Positions 1 to 34,579 of a stretch of 64,000 nt of DNA are shown in pieces. Position 1 is the stretch's first letter. Each line of letters begins with the position of its first letter. The DNA lies in NCBI GenBank assembly GCA_949358305.1, contig OX442315.1, positions 18,750,427 through 18,814,426 on the forward strand, written 5' to 3'. The notes under the pieces are model-generated. The model was not told where the DNA came from, did no database searches, and saw nothing but the letters and a program-made list of their open reading frames with translations. The position numbers and the translations under genes are program-made. This DNA is from Strigamia acuminata. Its lineage: Eukaryota > Arthropoda > Chilopoda > Geophilomorpha > Linotaeniidae.

Positions 1-60
1 TAAAATAAAAAATTAGAAAATAAAAAAATTTAAAAAAAATGCTAATTTTTAAATTTGTAC

Positions 61-5034
<4,974 letters not shown>

Positions 5035-5697
5035 CGCTGATATTTGCTTTTACTCCGCAAGGTTTTGGTCAAAGGTGATGGAAAACTGATTGCGTCCAGA
5101 TGTTTATCTAGAGTTTACCATATTACCTAACGAACAGCGATAATTAAACCACAACAAAGACGTCCAATATCAGCTAAAATGGAGTAGTTGTGCTACGGAA
5201 GTGCTGCCATAAACTAGAGTCGGAAACAAAACAAAATATAAAAAAGCCTCGAACCGCCACACGAAAGCGACAAGGCGCGACCTCTATAATGTTTGGTGTA
5301 CATAAAACGAGACCTAAACGCCTAAACCACCGAAATGTGTGTTAATATTTCTTCAATTTTATGGAATTAATTAAATTCAAAACTTCTCGATTGCTGATAA
5401 GTGTTTGCGACATTCGACATACGTTGAAAAATTTTTGAGTTGCTTATTATACATTTATATTCCATGTATATTTCGGTCTTTCAGCGAAAAACGAAGCTTT
5501 TACGCTGCAAAAAAAATATAAAATATAAAAACTGATTTTGTTGTTGTTATTTTTATTTTTTGAAGTATTTGCCGCTAGGTGTCAGTAGTGTGCGAGCAGT
5601 TATTTTGGCGGGATATACTAAATAGTTTGTTGATAGATAAGATTGTGAACAAGTTTTTAACTTTTATCTTTAATTTTAAAGCACTGATTATTTCACA

Positions 5698-6670
<973 letters not shown>

Positions 6671-6737
6671 AATGTATTTAAATAATAAAAAAAAAACAAT
6701 TTTACAAGTCAAAAGTTTTAAATTGAAATAAATGATT

Positions 6738-8836
6738 TTAGCTTCTATTCATTCTGTTACCAAATCCTCTTCTGTGATCTGTATATTTCAGAAAATACAA
6801 TTAATTTTTATCTTATTTTTTACACATTTTACCAACAACTTACCATCTTTCCAATCATCATAGTCTCGAATTCTTTGCAATTCATTCATATCGTCATTTT
6901 CCGCAGCTTTTTCTGCTGCAATATTGTCAGATTCCCTTTCTTCAACGCGACTAACTCCTTCCATCGCCTTAGTTAATAAACTTTGCCTTAAAAAACACAA
7001 AGTAAAACATCAAATTATTTACCTAACCCTTTTCTAATTATTATTCCATACGTAGTATCCATGTTGGGGTCCATGGGTGTTTTCAACCTTTCCTCATAAA
7101 ATTCATCAACGGTCATGGTTGGAATGCTGGGATATCCTAGACCGTATATATGCTTTTGCAATGCATTTCTTGTAATTATGACTGGTTTTAATGGCTGAAA
7201 TTAAATGGATAAATAATTTATAACCATCAGGCGAATTTCGTTTTATAGCACTCACGTTATGTTTAACTTTCGATGTGTTTTTATCTTTTGTAAGTCTATC
7301 ATCTAACTCAGTCATGCGAGACAGCATTGATTTTTCCACTACGAAATAAAATAAATGGATTTTTTGTTTAAAGTTTTCACAATTCTAAAATGTGTAGTAC
7401 GTACTACGAATGCTGGCTAGGTCATCCAACGCTTTGCTGATAAAATTTTTCAACAAAATAACGTAATATTTCCTTTGGAATTCTTCATCTACGTTCGGAT
7501 CAGTTGTAACTCTTCCTTCCATTTCATTTAATAATTCTTCCTGCGCTTTTCTTTCTTTATAACATTTAATTTTGATTTCTCGGTTTCGTGTCATTTCTTC
7601 CACGCTGGGTTTCGCTTCTGAAAATATTTCTTCTAATTTATCATCGGGTAACTCGATTTCCATCACGTTGTAACTTTTACACAAACTAAGAAAGTTTCGA
7701 TAATAGCTCTGTTAGGAAAACAAATTCATTAGTAACGTGAAATGTGGAAATTACGAAATGGGAATCTAGTAATCTACCATACCTCTACAATATTCAAAAT
7801 CTCGATTCGATTTTGAGTGTTTAATTTTTCCGATACATTTCCAAGGAGATACGGAAGTGCGAGATATCTGAAATAAACAAAAATTCATAAAATATAATAT
7901 AAAATTTAAAAATAATAGTGAGTTTGCGGTTGCCAATTGTTCCTTATAATTATGAGTTACAAGCTCATAATTATAAAAATGGACTTATAACATAACGTAA
8001 CTCCTCAATTTTTACACTATTTTGTAAAATAAGGGAGCCAATCAGATCGCTTAACACTATTTTAAGCTCCTCCCACTATTGCAAATGGCGCTGATGGTGC
8101 TAATGGAAATTCAAAATGGCTGCCTGACCTGTTTCAACAATCAGCCTCAATCACAATTTCTTTCTGCCATCGAAGGATAGAAACAACTAAAATCATTCCA
8201 AGTAAGCAAATAAATGAACTGGAATACAATTTCATGTCTGAAAACTGTCAAATTAGTAAAACACAGATTTTCATTTTCTTTTGCATATGGATTTGTTCTA
8301 CCATTACATGCAAGGGATTTGTACTGTTCACATGGTATTTATAAGTAAAATTTATAAAATATTTATTGTACCGCAAGTGCCTATTTCAAGAAGGAATTAT
8401 AATTATAATTATGAGCTTGTAACTCATAATTATAAGGAACAATTGGCAACCGCAAACTCACTATTAAAAATATTAAATATGAAAAAATAAAATAAAAACC
8501 ACGGTTTATTTAATATAAATAAATTTATACTTGATATCCATTGTTGAAACTTCTTCAAAATCTTCATTCAAACTAAATAACGACAACTCCGTTACCATCC
8601 GGGTAGCATTTTCGAATAAATTTACAGCTTCTTTGATTTTTGCCTGCAAAAACATATTATATGGATAAATTGCTATAACCAAGCTTCGAGCTTCATGGCT
8701 ACTCAATTACTTGAAATTCCTCAGTTGACGATGATTCGTCAGAATTTTCAAACTGTTTATACTTTTTCCAACCAGCATTAAAGTAATCAATTAATTTTTT
8801 ACTTTCACCAGCAGTATCCATGTTATTCGCTGCCAT
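6738..8836 (-). CDS. IGBP1: IGBP1 / alpha4 (Tap42-like) PP2A-associated protein
   Basis: Alpha4/Tap42-family protein, which binds and stabilises catalytic subunits of PP2A-type phosphatases and works in TOR signalling. Eight exons, 8711-8836, 8531-8643, 7783-7867, 7408-7708, 7256-7338, 7052-7194, 6844-6986 and 6738-6778, give 344 aa with consistent phase. Diagnostic stretches are LSLFSLNEDFEEVSTMDIKY and the central helical region. They are followed by PLKPVIITRNALQK, GLGYPSIPTMTVDEFYEER and the C-terminal RDYDDWKDDHRRGFGN, where the family normally has DDWKD..RGxGNR. The intron between 8531 and 7867 holds a 552-bp MITE. The start codon is 90 bp from that of FMC1 on the opposite strand, so they very likely share a bidirectional promoter. 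The 7408 donor (C|GTAGTA) is the least certain junction. Confidence 0.95.
7914..8465. mobile_element. MITE with 63-bp perfect terminal inverted repeats, inside IGBP1 intron
   Basis: Positions 7914-7976 are the exact reverse complement of 8403-8465. Each arm contains its own palindrome, ATAATTATGAG, a 7-nt spacer, then CTCATAATTAT, so each end can fold into a subterminal hairpin. Inside the symmetric ends, the element reads GTGAGTTTGCGG...CCGCAAACTCAC and is flanked by TA on both sides, which fits a TA target-site duplication. The AATA/TATT symmetry beyond this makes the exact edge ambiguous (7914-8465 or 7918-8461). The ~430-bp core encodes nothing recognisable; a 69-codon ORF at 8281-8490 runs across the right arm and has no transposase features. 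It is a non-autonomous DNA transposon; a Tc1/mariner-type family is possible from the TA site, but this is inference. Perfect arm identity suggests a recent insertion. Confidence 0.9.
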
Positions 8837-8926
8837 TTTGGATAGAGTTTGGATTATGATGTCATTTATCGTACTGAAATAAGGCGTAGACTAGTGTGAA
8901 ATCGTTAAACTAAATAATTTCAAGCT
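8837..8926. promoter_or_regulatory. Bidirectional promoter region IGBP1 / FMC1
   Basis: Only 90 bp separate the IGBP1 start codon (-, 8836) from the FMC1 start codon (+, 8927), so both 5' UTRs and the core promoter must fit here or overlap. No TATA box is obvious. The call rests on gene geometry, not on a recognised motif. Confidence 0.6.
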
Positions 8927-9379
8927 ATGGCTCCTAATTCGGTATTAACTACACTGCGACAAATTATTCGAGAATTACGGCGTGGTTGCACAAAGGTATA
9001 CGTTGAATCGAATTTTAAAGTAGAAAGGAAACTGAAAAATTCATATTTCCAGAATGAAAATGTTCGTGATTTAGAAATGTACAAATATACAATGGAGCAA
9101 TTTCGAAAATATCAAGTGACGGACGAGAAACACTGCAAAGGACAAGAAGAAATGAAATATTTAGCAGAAACATATTTAATATACACCCAGAGCGTCAAAG
9201 AATATTCGGTAAACCAGTCGTTCGTTTGAAAAACACGTTTACTAAATTTTTTTTTCCGAAAATAGGAGATTTATGACAAATATCACAAAGGCGAAAGAAC
9301 TATCGAAGGATCTGCTGCACTTGTCGGTTTAAAGTTACCGAAAACGTATCAAGACACAAATCCTACTAGTGAAAAATGA
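8927..9379 (+). CDS. FMC1: FMC1 homolog (ATP synthase assembly factor)
   Basis: Small mitochondrial protein of the FMC1/C7orf55 family, linked to F1 ATP synthase assembly. Three exons, 8927-8995, 9053-9208 and 9266-9379, give 112 aa, close to the ~113 aa usual length. Family signatures are LRQIIRELRRG near the N-terminus, YQVTDEKHCKGQ in the middle and YHKGERTIEGSAALVGLKLP near the C-terminus. The first intron (8996-9052, GTATAC...TTCCAG) is 57 nt, in frame and without a stop, so an uninterrupted ORF runs across it. Alignment with the family leaves no room for those 19 residues, so I treat it as an intron. AATAAA near 9452 is a plausible polyadenylation signal. Paired head to head with IGBP1. 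Confidence 0.92.
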
Positions 9380-10064
9380 ATTATTTAATTCAATTTAGTT
9401 TTGTTTGACTGTAAATAGAGGTCAGAAGAAAGTACGTAAAGCGATTTTTAAAAAATAAATAAATTTATTAGACTCAAAATAATGTCTTCTAAATTCCTAG
9501 ACTTGACAACATAAAAATAAACAATTTGCTTTATCTATTTACAAGTCATTTTTCCCCAAGCATAAATGATACAACTTTTAGGCACAAAATGTGGTCGTTC
9601 GAATGACTAAACAGAAAAATACAGCTTTACAATAGTATTACGTTAGTTTTACTTGCTTAATTTGAGCAATGTGTAGAATACCAAAGCGGATTCGGAACAT
9701 TTAAATTTGTGAAATTTGGCCTGCCAAATCAGTCACACGGTTCAATTTAAAATATAGAAAACAAAATAATGTACATTACATAACACTCAATTTTCTGAAA
9801 ACAGCCAAAACTACACGTGAATAACGTACATAAAGAATTAGTAATTTACTAAATTACAATAAAACATCAATTAATTGATCATTTATTTATTTAAATCTAA
9901 AAGTATTCAATATAGGCGTATTGTAATAGTTAATCAAGTGTACGCGGAGACTCTTCACCTATCAAACACTACTTAATGAATGTAAATGAAAAATGAAGTG
10001 AATTTTATTTACATCTAACAACTTCATGCTCAGTCTTTCTTTTCTTTCTTTTCTTTACTTTTCA
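9380..10064. other. Convergent 3' flanks of FMC1 and SLC34
   Basis: This AT-rich stretch between the FMC1 stop and the SLC34 stop shows no coding potential, RNA gene or repeat that I can recognise. It probably holds the two 3' UTRs. Confidence 0.6.
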
Positions 10065-13000
10065 CTACACAGCACTTGTGGCAACAGGGTTAGTGTGACC
10101 CTGTCTTTCAGATTCGGCCGGAGTCGACTTCAACGTGTAAGTACTTCCATTCATGATCGCAGTCTTGGAATGATACTGATTCTTAGCGTTATCCATGATA
10201 TCTCCTTGCTTGTTTTTACAGCAGGGAAATATTTTTCTGCATCCACCAGTGGCACGAGTGATGAGGCGGTCCCAGGGCTTCAGAGAATGGCACCACTGCG
10301 GCAAGAAATTCCAGTCTCTCAGCACAGTTGGCAAAATTCGCGGGCATTTTCTCTGCAGCAAGTTGATGATAATTATAAGTACGCAAAATATTAAAATCGG
10401 AAAACCGATCGCCATCATCACGGTCGGACCACCCATCGAGATGGCGAATACGGAACCGGGAATAATGAAGAACGAAAACACCAAGTAGACGATGGAAAAC
10501 CAGCGATATTTAGCTGTCGTGTTGCCTAATGTTCGGGCCATTCCCACTGGCCACCTCATGAACGGTATTGGGTAGAAAAGTAGAATTCCCGAGATGTTGA
10601 AGAAGAGGTGGCAAAGTGCAATTTGGATGGAATGTTTGAGCTGTATTCCCGAAGCTGTGAGAGAAGCCAGTATGCCCGTTGTAGTGGTGCCGATATTTGA
10701 ACCGAGGGTTAGTGGATACATTCGTTCGAGAGATATGACGCCAAGGCCCACCAACGGAGTGAGGGCTGAAGTAAAGATTGAGCTACTCTGCACCAAAATG
10801 GTCATTCCGCAGCCGACCACTATGGCCAGGTAACCCGTAAGGAATGCAAATTTGCCCGGAAAATCCGCGTTGATTGTCTTCTTGATCACCACCGCAATTT
10901 GTCCGCGTAACATGGAATGAAGGATCTTCACCATACAAATAAGACATGTGCAAAGAACGATTATGGATATGAACAACAAAATTACTCCTACTATCACGTC
11001 GCTCAACCCTAGAGTTGGATTGAGTAGGTACGAGCCTGGAATTAATGCAAAAAAGAGAGAAAATTAATTCATTTTCTGCAAATTTTGTATGAAAAAAAAT
11101 TAAATTACATCGATCGATGCCGTACGACTCGTTTCTGAGGACCGTTTGCACAGTTCCATTAATTGTCTCGTTGAAGGATTGTTCGCGCAATCCGCTTTTA
11201 CACCACTCTTTGAGTAGAGATTTATTTTGGAACGAATCGTCGCCGACTGCAATTCCCGTTATCACTTTACTGTCTAACTGCAAATACATTCATATCACAT
11301 TCAACGCTGTCTAATAATACACCAAATCGTCCTAATAAAACGCTTACTTGAACGATAAGAGATGTAAAAGGCTTGGTCAATACTGTGAGTAGCTGTTTGT
11401 TTGCCTGTTTTTGGGTTGACCATTCGAATGATTCAACAATAAGGTCGGTGAGTACATACAAATACCCTGTGCGACAAACACTCGATTGTTTTCGTATCGA
11501 ATATCACAATATTTATACTTTGAAATCTACCTGTTGCGACTTCTAGTGGCAGCAAAACAATAACCGATAACCAATTGAACATATCGTGCACAGTAGCACC
11601 AGCAAAGGCTCTACGAAATTCGTTTCGGTCTCCAGATTGAGCCAACGACACGAATGTGTTGGTCACGGATGTGCCTATGTTTGCTCCCATTACAATTGGA
11701 ATGGCAGTAGGCACATCTAGTACTGCAAAATGACAATTATCAAAATTAATTTATAATTTTGCGTAATTATATAGTGTTGTTCTTTAGCGAGCACGTGTAT
11801 TGATTGCTTGGCTCGAAGGCCACTGCACCAGACAGTTGGGCCTTCAATTTAAGCAAAAATAACAAAATTAAATCAACAAATAAATTGCTTCGATTAAGTT
11901 CATTCACCCGCATCGTTGCCCCTCCTCCCCACACTTTTGGTTCACCGCAATAAAGATTAGATTAATTGTAGCAAACAGGTGTGTGTACACATGTATTAAG
12001 TTCTTACACGAAGAAGCGACCATTGTGACTACAATAGAGGTCGATGTCGACGAACTTTGGACCAAAACCGTCGCCAAGACACCAATCATAAGACCAACAA
12101 CTGGATTCCGCAGATGTTCATTGTTTTGAAATACTTCCCCTATAAAATTCACATTTTATTATAAAGTAATTTTATTGATTTCAATTTAATTTCAATTTTA
12201 CCTGCTGTTTTGCCTCCGACAAGCTTGAAAGCAGATGCTAGAAAGTCTAAGGAACAGATAAAGAGGTAAAGAAGTCCAACGAGAGCGAGACATTTTATGA
12301 TCGTGATGGCAATGCGTCGAATTTTACTATTTCGATCGAGTTCTGTAAAAAAAAAATAATTAAAAGATTAAATGTGTTATATATCAATATAATTTATGTT
12401 TTATATTAAGATAACTATTTTGTCTTGTTAAATATAAACAAACTAACCACTCGATGTTTGTCTTGTAATGATAATGATTAACATTTAAAATATTAGCGGT
12501 ACCGGTATATAATTTCTTTATTTGTTTTTTAATTTTGTAAAAATCAGTAAAATTGCAATGCTTATGCCGTTTCCTTGACAACTATTGAAAACGTTTCAAT
12601 ATATCCTATTTTTAGGTTGACAATTATTCACTTCTGGGACTTCCACGTATGATTTACATTCGATTAGAACAAAACTTCATTTAATTTATGAATTATGTCA
12701 GAATTTTACAATCCAATCAACCGTACTTGCTTGTACTTGTAAATCTGTACTTGTATATTGATCAGCTGATTCCCCAACCGATGTTTTAACTGAATAAGGG
12801 TGATGAGAATAAAAACAACAAAACCAAATTCGACATTTTCTTTTCACTTTAACTGCTGCCTCTGGATCTGGACCCTTCATAATACCAACTTATGCCAGCA
12901 TTTACGCCGTTATACATTACACCATTTCAAATGTAAACAAAACAAAATGTCTTGTTTTCCTGACAACAGGCGTTCATTAAAGCATTGTAAAACACGACAA

Positions 13001-13437
13001 TTATTAAATCAATAAAATACAACAACAATATATTTACCTGACCACTTGACACCGGTGTCTATAAATTCAGGTAAAGCCCAAGGATCAAGATCAGCCTCAG
13101 AAGTGGCCGGCGAAACCATGGACAGGTCGGTTTTTGATTCTGGTAAGTGTCCAGCCATGTAGGTATTCGGATGCGAGTCGGGAGACGATGCAGGTGTTTT
13201 CAACTAAGTAATAAATATTAAACAGAGAACGGTGAGCCTGGGATTTCCCGAATCCGCATTCCTAACCCTTTCTTTCGTCACTGTCTGGGGCCATAAAAAC
13301 CATCGACGACCTTCAAATCCTCTCTGTCTCACCTCTTTGGTCCATGGTTCAACCTTAATTTGTGGTGGGCTTCCCGGCGGATAAGTGCCTGCTTGCCGGT
13401 CGCCCTTTTCGGCTATGTAGGCTGGGTTATCGGCCAT
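10065..13437 (-). CDS. SLC34: SLC34 (NaPi-II) sodium-dependent phosphate cotransporter
   Basis: Plasma-membrane Na+/inorganic phosphate symporter. Eight exons, 13333-13437, 13038-13203, 12202-12342, 12008-12139, 11531-11722, 11348-11466, 11109-11277 and 10065-11035, give 664 aa with consistent phase. The inverted-repeat QSSS motifs are both present: [13 protein letters not shown] (12008-12139) and [17 protein letters not shown] (last exon). Their partners [13 protein letters not shown] and [13 protein letters not shown] are also present, as are [12 protein letters not shown] before the first membrane segment and the glycosylation-rich extracellular loop (NKS, NET, NGT, NES) at 11109-11277. 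The C-terminus ends TSAV, a class I PDZ ligand; vertebrate SLC34A1 also ends in a PDZ ligand that binds NHERF proteins. Start chosen at MADNPAY (13437); an in-frame ATG at 13548 would add 37 less typical residues. Dipterans are thought to lack SLC34. Confidence 0.95.
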
Positions 13438-13539
13438 GCGACAGCTCGCGTTCGAGTCTCGTCTCAACTGCAGGTGAAGGCTGACGCTGAAAGGGACGCG
13501 GCCGTTTCGACTTTTTTTAAAGCTGGGGATGACGTGTAA

Positions 13540-13547
13540 TGACGTCA
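13540..13547. promoter_or_regulatory. Perfect CRE palindrome upstream of SLC34
   Basis: TGACGTCA, the consensus CREB/ATF site, lies about 105 bp upstream of the chosen SLC34 start codon, and a half-site-like ACGTCA sits just downstream of it. It overlaps the alternative upstream ATG at 13548. The match is exact; function as a promoter site is inference. Confidence 0.45.
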
Positions 13548-16500
13548 CAATATTTTTCTCCAGCTTTCTTTTCTATTCCACCCAGCTGTAAGCTATATGT
13601 GTACAGTTGAACAAAGTTCACGAAAAAAGTTATAATAAGGATTTATGCTGCTTTTGTTTGCAGTGGTTGTAAACAACAGAATGACAGCTTTGGGATTTTA
13701 TGCTTTATTCACGTGATAACTGCATTTGCACATGCGGTACAACTTATTTACATTTTACTCTTAAATTTCTTTTAGAAAATAATATTTCTTGGTAACGTAG
13801 GGGGAATGTCTAAGTTAATTATTTGACATGAAAAGCAACTGCCAGAAATGTTTATTTCCTTGTGCTACCAGGAATATTGCGAGCACTACTGTAATGCAGT
13901 GCAGGAAAGTCCGACATTTAATGCAGCTTGTCAAACACCGACACCGTCAGTGAGTTAGCTCCACTTGAGAAAAACAAACATGAGATATAGTAAATACCGG
14001 CACTATTTAATCAATAAGTCAGCAGTATTTTTAAACCACACAGTGGTTGGTTATTATCATGTCATTCAACCAATGAACCATTTAAATTAAGTCTCGAGCG
14101 ACATTTTTACTCATCATTTATATGCACATATATTTTTAAAATGTTAAACAATGCTGTCATTAAGAGATATCAAAGTAAAATAAAATAAGAATTTAAAAAA
14201 AAATAAAGTTGAATTTCGTTTAACATAAGGGGAAATCCAAGTGTTTTAAGGAGTGTCTGTACGTGTACATTTTTGTGAAAATTGGTAGGTTCAAGGTGGC
14301 TTAAAAGGAAAATCCAATATAAAAACTAGGTGTAAATAGATAGTTTGCGGGTTATAAAATAAAGACTGAATTCTAACTTTATTTCACAAAATTAAAGGGA
14401 GCAAATCCACTGCTTGTAAGTTATGATTTTGCAAACATGGCGCCTAACCTATTTTGTCACTCTAATTTTAATAAAATTCATATCTCATCAATCGCAGGAT
14501 TAACTTAAGCACTATCAGATTAATATGCTCCGAGCTTGAACGATCCATTTGTTTGGCCAAACTTTATAAGAATTTTAACTCAAATACACAAACTTTCACA
14601 ATTTTATACCACAATTGTAAGATTTTAACTTGACATTTAAAATTAACTCACAAATTCTCTATTATTAAATACGTACCTGCAGTTTTTACGTTCTCCAGAG
14701 TTCAGATTCTAATACACAAAAATTGAGCTTAAGTCCGATGACGATATCTGCAGAAACATCAATAACATTGATGTGAGGAATGACACCCGAGTTATACAGC
14801 AGCAATTAAATTGCACTAACTTTTTCATTGAATGCTAATCCACAAGGTGACTTGAATTTTATAAATCAACGCACGTCCGCAGGATAAATTACAAATGCAA
14901 TACAACATGCAATACACATGAAAAAGCATTCCACGTCACACACTGGGTGGAAGTTGATTGAGGTAATGTAAAAGACCAAATATTGCCTGCAGCCATCACA
15001 AGTTCATTGATGTTTTCTAAGAAGTTTGCTGCCAAAATGATGAAATTTCAGACTTCACTCACCTAAAAATAAAAATACAATTTTGGTTTCCAGTTGTGAA
15101 TCATTAATAGACGACTAAGTTATCAAATATTAATGAACCACAAACATTTTTTATTCTTTACACATCCGTTTAATGATCTGTTTCGAGTTACGTAATTATA
15201 ATATTCATCCGAGTTTTCTTTATAATAAAACGCAATTATTAAATAAATAAAAATTACGTAACCTGTTTATAAATTCCTTGATAATCGCTGTGTCATTTTT
15301 GAGGATAGAATTATAAATTGAAACTTGGATTTTCCAGGTTCTACAAGTACCTATAGGGGAAATCCTATGTGGGTCATCGAAGTTTGTGGTTCCTTGTCTT
15401 TATAAAGATAAAAAGCGATAAGAGAAAAAGCACAAATGTTTCTTAAGTTTTTTTTTAATGAAAAGACTACTCTCGAGTCTCGTATATTACAATATATATC
15501 GGAAGAAAAAGAACACACAATTAATTGAAATAAGATAAAGCCATCAGAGGGAGGATAGCGCAATGAGGTGCTCAATGTCTGGTTCAATTAGTACCGGAAC
15601 CTGTGGAGCCATGAAGGAAAAAGTTGGCAATGGGGTTGGTTAGGGATCTTGCGAAATATCGATTATCAGTTACAAAAGTGACTGAAACCTGATTTCGCAT
15701 GATCCCTAGGAAACTAAACAAAAATATGAGAGAAAAATAATTGTTGCAAAAAGTTCCCAACTATAGTCAAGGCAATGTTATGTATTAAAAAAACAACCAT
15801 ACAATTCTTAATAAGAAATAGACAGTAATACATTTCTATATTTTTTAAAGAACATAAATTAATATTTATTTAATTTAATTAATTTAAAATGTAGCAGCAT
15901 TATCCAATATTAATATAAAAATGCAAATTTTTTTCCAATTTTTTTTTTTTAAAATAAAGTCTTTTTGAAATTAATTAAATTAATTGGGTGTGTGCATTCA
16001 AATATTGCATAAACAAATATCTCCTACACAACAATCTCGAATATCTACTGAGCAATTTGAATTTATTTCACTGATTTAATGCTGATATTATGTGTACGCC
16101 ATGTTTTTTTTGTTAGATTTTAGATATGACAATACATTAAACCAGATCTGCATTTTATTGTGACATTTCAGAGTCTCATCCTTTAATTACTTTATTCAGA
16201 CAAACGGTTCAACACACTTCAATACGAAATACAACCTGACCAACATTATTTGTCGTTTCTTTTTTTTTAAAAAAGGTCTTTGTACTCAGCTGGATGAATC
16301 TAATTCTAAGCCAACTTTATATACAATATAACAAAACTATTCAAATTAAATTATTAAGTCTAATGTCTAATATATGTCAAATTATCAACAGTTATTATAT
16401 AGTACAAATTACATATACACTGTACACGTTTAAAAGACAAATTTCTTATTTTCTTTTGAATCTTTGGAAATCAAACTCAGTCAATTACGATAAAACAAAA

Positions 16501-16889
16501 ATTTGTCATTTGTCAGCTTCGTTTCATTTCTTTAGTTATTAGATAAATCAACAACAAATCATCATTTTTTTAAAAACAATCTTTACAGATCTCTACATAA
16601 TACAAGATTTAAATTAAAAACATGTCAAACAAGTATTTTACAAACACCGATCTTAATAGCAACCCAACTGTGGCGAGAATGATAATAAAATTACACTAGA
16701 CAGAAGGGACGCAATTAATCATGTCCGTTCACCGGATCCGACTTTTCAATGATGACTGAATATTTGTTCCGAATGGGATAGTGTGAAATAAAAAATGGAT
16801 GCATTCCAGATGCTTTGAAGGCCACAAGTAGTGATAGTTACTGTAGTTTTAAATTAACAATAAGCATCAATTATTCCTTCCGTTTCATC
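13548..16889. other. Intergenic region: SLC34 5' flank and AGAP 3' flank
   Basis: No conserved protein, tRNA or clear element is visible. On the minus strand a CTGCAG|GTACGT donor-like junction at about 14,680-14,690 could end a non-coding first exon of SLC34. Positions about 15,850-16,889 are strongly AT-rich and probably contain the AGAP 3' UTR. Confidence 0.5.
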
Positions 16890-33309
<16,420 letters not shown>

Positions 33310-33800
33310 TATGTATCATCTGAAATGTCAGCTAAAAATGTATCCCAGCATTTTCGTGCGAGAGAAAGCAGAAAGAAAATTACTAAACGCGAAATAGAAA
33401 GACGAAGGGCTCTCACTGTAGACCGGAGTTGCTCTCCGCAATGCGCATGTGCGAGTCTAGCTCTACTAGTGTCGTCTGGTGACGACTGATCCGAGCTCTT
33501 ATCATCTTTTGAAATCCAGCGGAAAATAATCCCTTAATCTGATCTTGGACGTCCAAGATCTGATCTTTATCCTTCTCAACACACTTTTGTTTTGTGTTAA
33601 ATATTAATGCCACAGTAAAAATTTATAAACAATCGTTTTTCAACGATTTTTTTTTATTGAAAAACTCCAACTATTCAGTCGAACAAACAGAAAAATTACA
33701 AAATTTCATTCTTCTTGGACTGTTAGTAAAACACAAGCCATTTTAAGTCTGAAAAAAACTATTTAACAGCAAAAAAAAATACAAATCTTGACTCTCTTCT

Positions 33801-34300
33801 TTATTTCTTCTTCAACTCATCTTTACCTTTATTATATTCCTCCTAAAAATCAACATAATTAAACTAGAATACGAAAAAATCAAAAATGTTCCATTTACAC
33901 CTTAAATTTCCCAGAAAATGATTTCAATCTTCCAGCAGCCTTCTCCGCTTCCTCAGTGATTGATTTAGATATTCCTGATTTAAGCATTTCTTCACCTTGA
34001 ATAAGAATTTTTAATTAAAATCAGTTTTAAAAAAAATCACATTTTTACCTTTGTATTTGCCCTTAGTAAAAAGGTACGCTGTTAATTGAGCAGCTCTCCT
34101 AATTGGATAAGACTGAGATAACTGGAAATGATTGACAGAAAGTTATAAAAGTTAAAAACTTTAAAATTATATTTCCTCAATACCCTTTCTATAAGTTGCT
34201 CATTATTGGCTAGATATCTATTCAAAACAAAACAAAAATAATTAGATATACAATTTCAACACCTCAAAATTTCATACCTTAAAAGAAAACGCAATACCAT
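33801..34300 (-). CDS. NCBP2AS2: NCBP2AS2-like small protein
   Basis: Five tiny exons, 34278-34300, 34184-34217, 34049-34121, 33901-33995 and 33801-33842, splice in frame to 88 aa. The N-terminal half matches the small NCBP2AS2 family: MVLRFLLRYLANNEQLIERL, then SQSYPIRRAAQLTAYLF (human form has MVLRRLL, QLVERLS and PIRRAAQLTAF). The C-terminal half is lysine/glutamate-rich and helical (GRLKSFSGKFKEEYNKGKDE). The cellular role of this family is poorly known; mitochondrial association is inference from its basic, helical N-terminus. Start codon is 279 bp from that of the FASTKD gene on the other strand, so a shared promoter is likely. The stop lies about 490 bp from the AGAP start, in tandem orientation. 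Confidence 0.85.
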
Positions 34301-34579
34301 ATTTAAACTATATCTTTCTTAGTTCCTAGTTCTAGTTATTTCCATTTCAATTCAAATCCTACGAAGCCGCCATTACTGCCGGTGAATAGACAAACTTCTC
34401 GGCGCCACCGCTGAGACCGTTCCGTTCCGTTCCGATATTCGGCGTGACATGCGAGATGCGAGCACGAGAAGAAAACTAGCACTACGCCCGGGTATAATGT
34501 AATCAATAATCACTAAATGAATTCCCCAAAAAGTTAAAAGAAATTTATTGTTGCATACCGTACTTTTCAGTGGATCATC
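34301..34579. promoter_or_regulatory. Bidirectional promoter region NCBP2AS2-like / FASTKD
   Basis: 279 bp between opposite start codons, with a locally GC-rich core (about 34,360-34,500, including a tandem CCGTTCCGTTCCG run) in otherwise AT-rich DNA. Both genes appear to encode mitochondrial proteins. Inferred from geometry and composition. Confidence 0.55.

Noticed and set aside
8281-8490. 69-codon ORF in the IGBP1 intron
   Set aside because: Runs through the right inverted arm of the MITE and has no transposase features.
10026-10488. Plus-strand ORFs of 97-122 codons
   Set aside because: They are antisense to the last SLC34 exon, whose frame is strongly conserved; no similarity of their own.
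13438-13548. N-terminal extension of SLC34 from the ATG at 13548
   Set aside because: Extension is not typical of the family and overlaps a likely promoter motif; kept only as an alternative.
33413-33613. Minus-strand 66-codon ORF just upstream of AGAP
   Set aside because: No splice link in the right phase to AGAP and no recognised family; at most a uORF in the 5' UTR.
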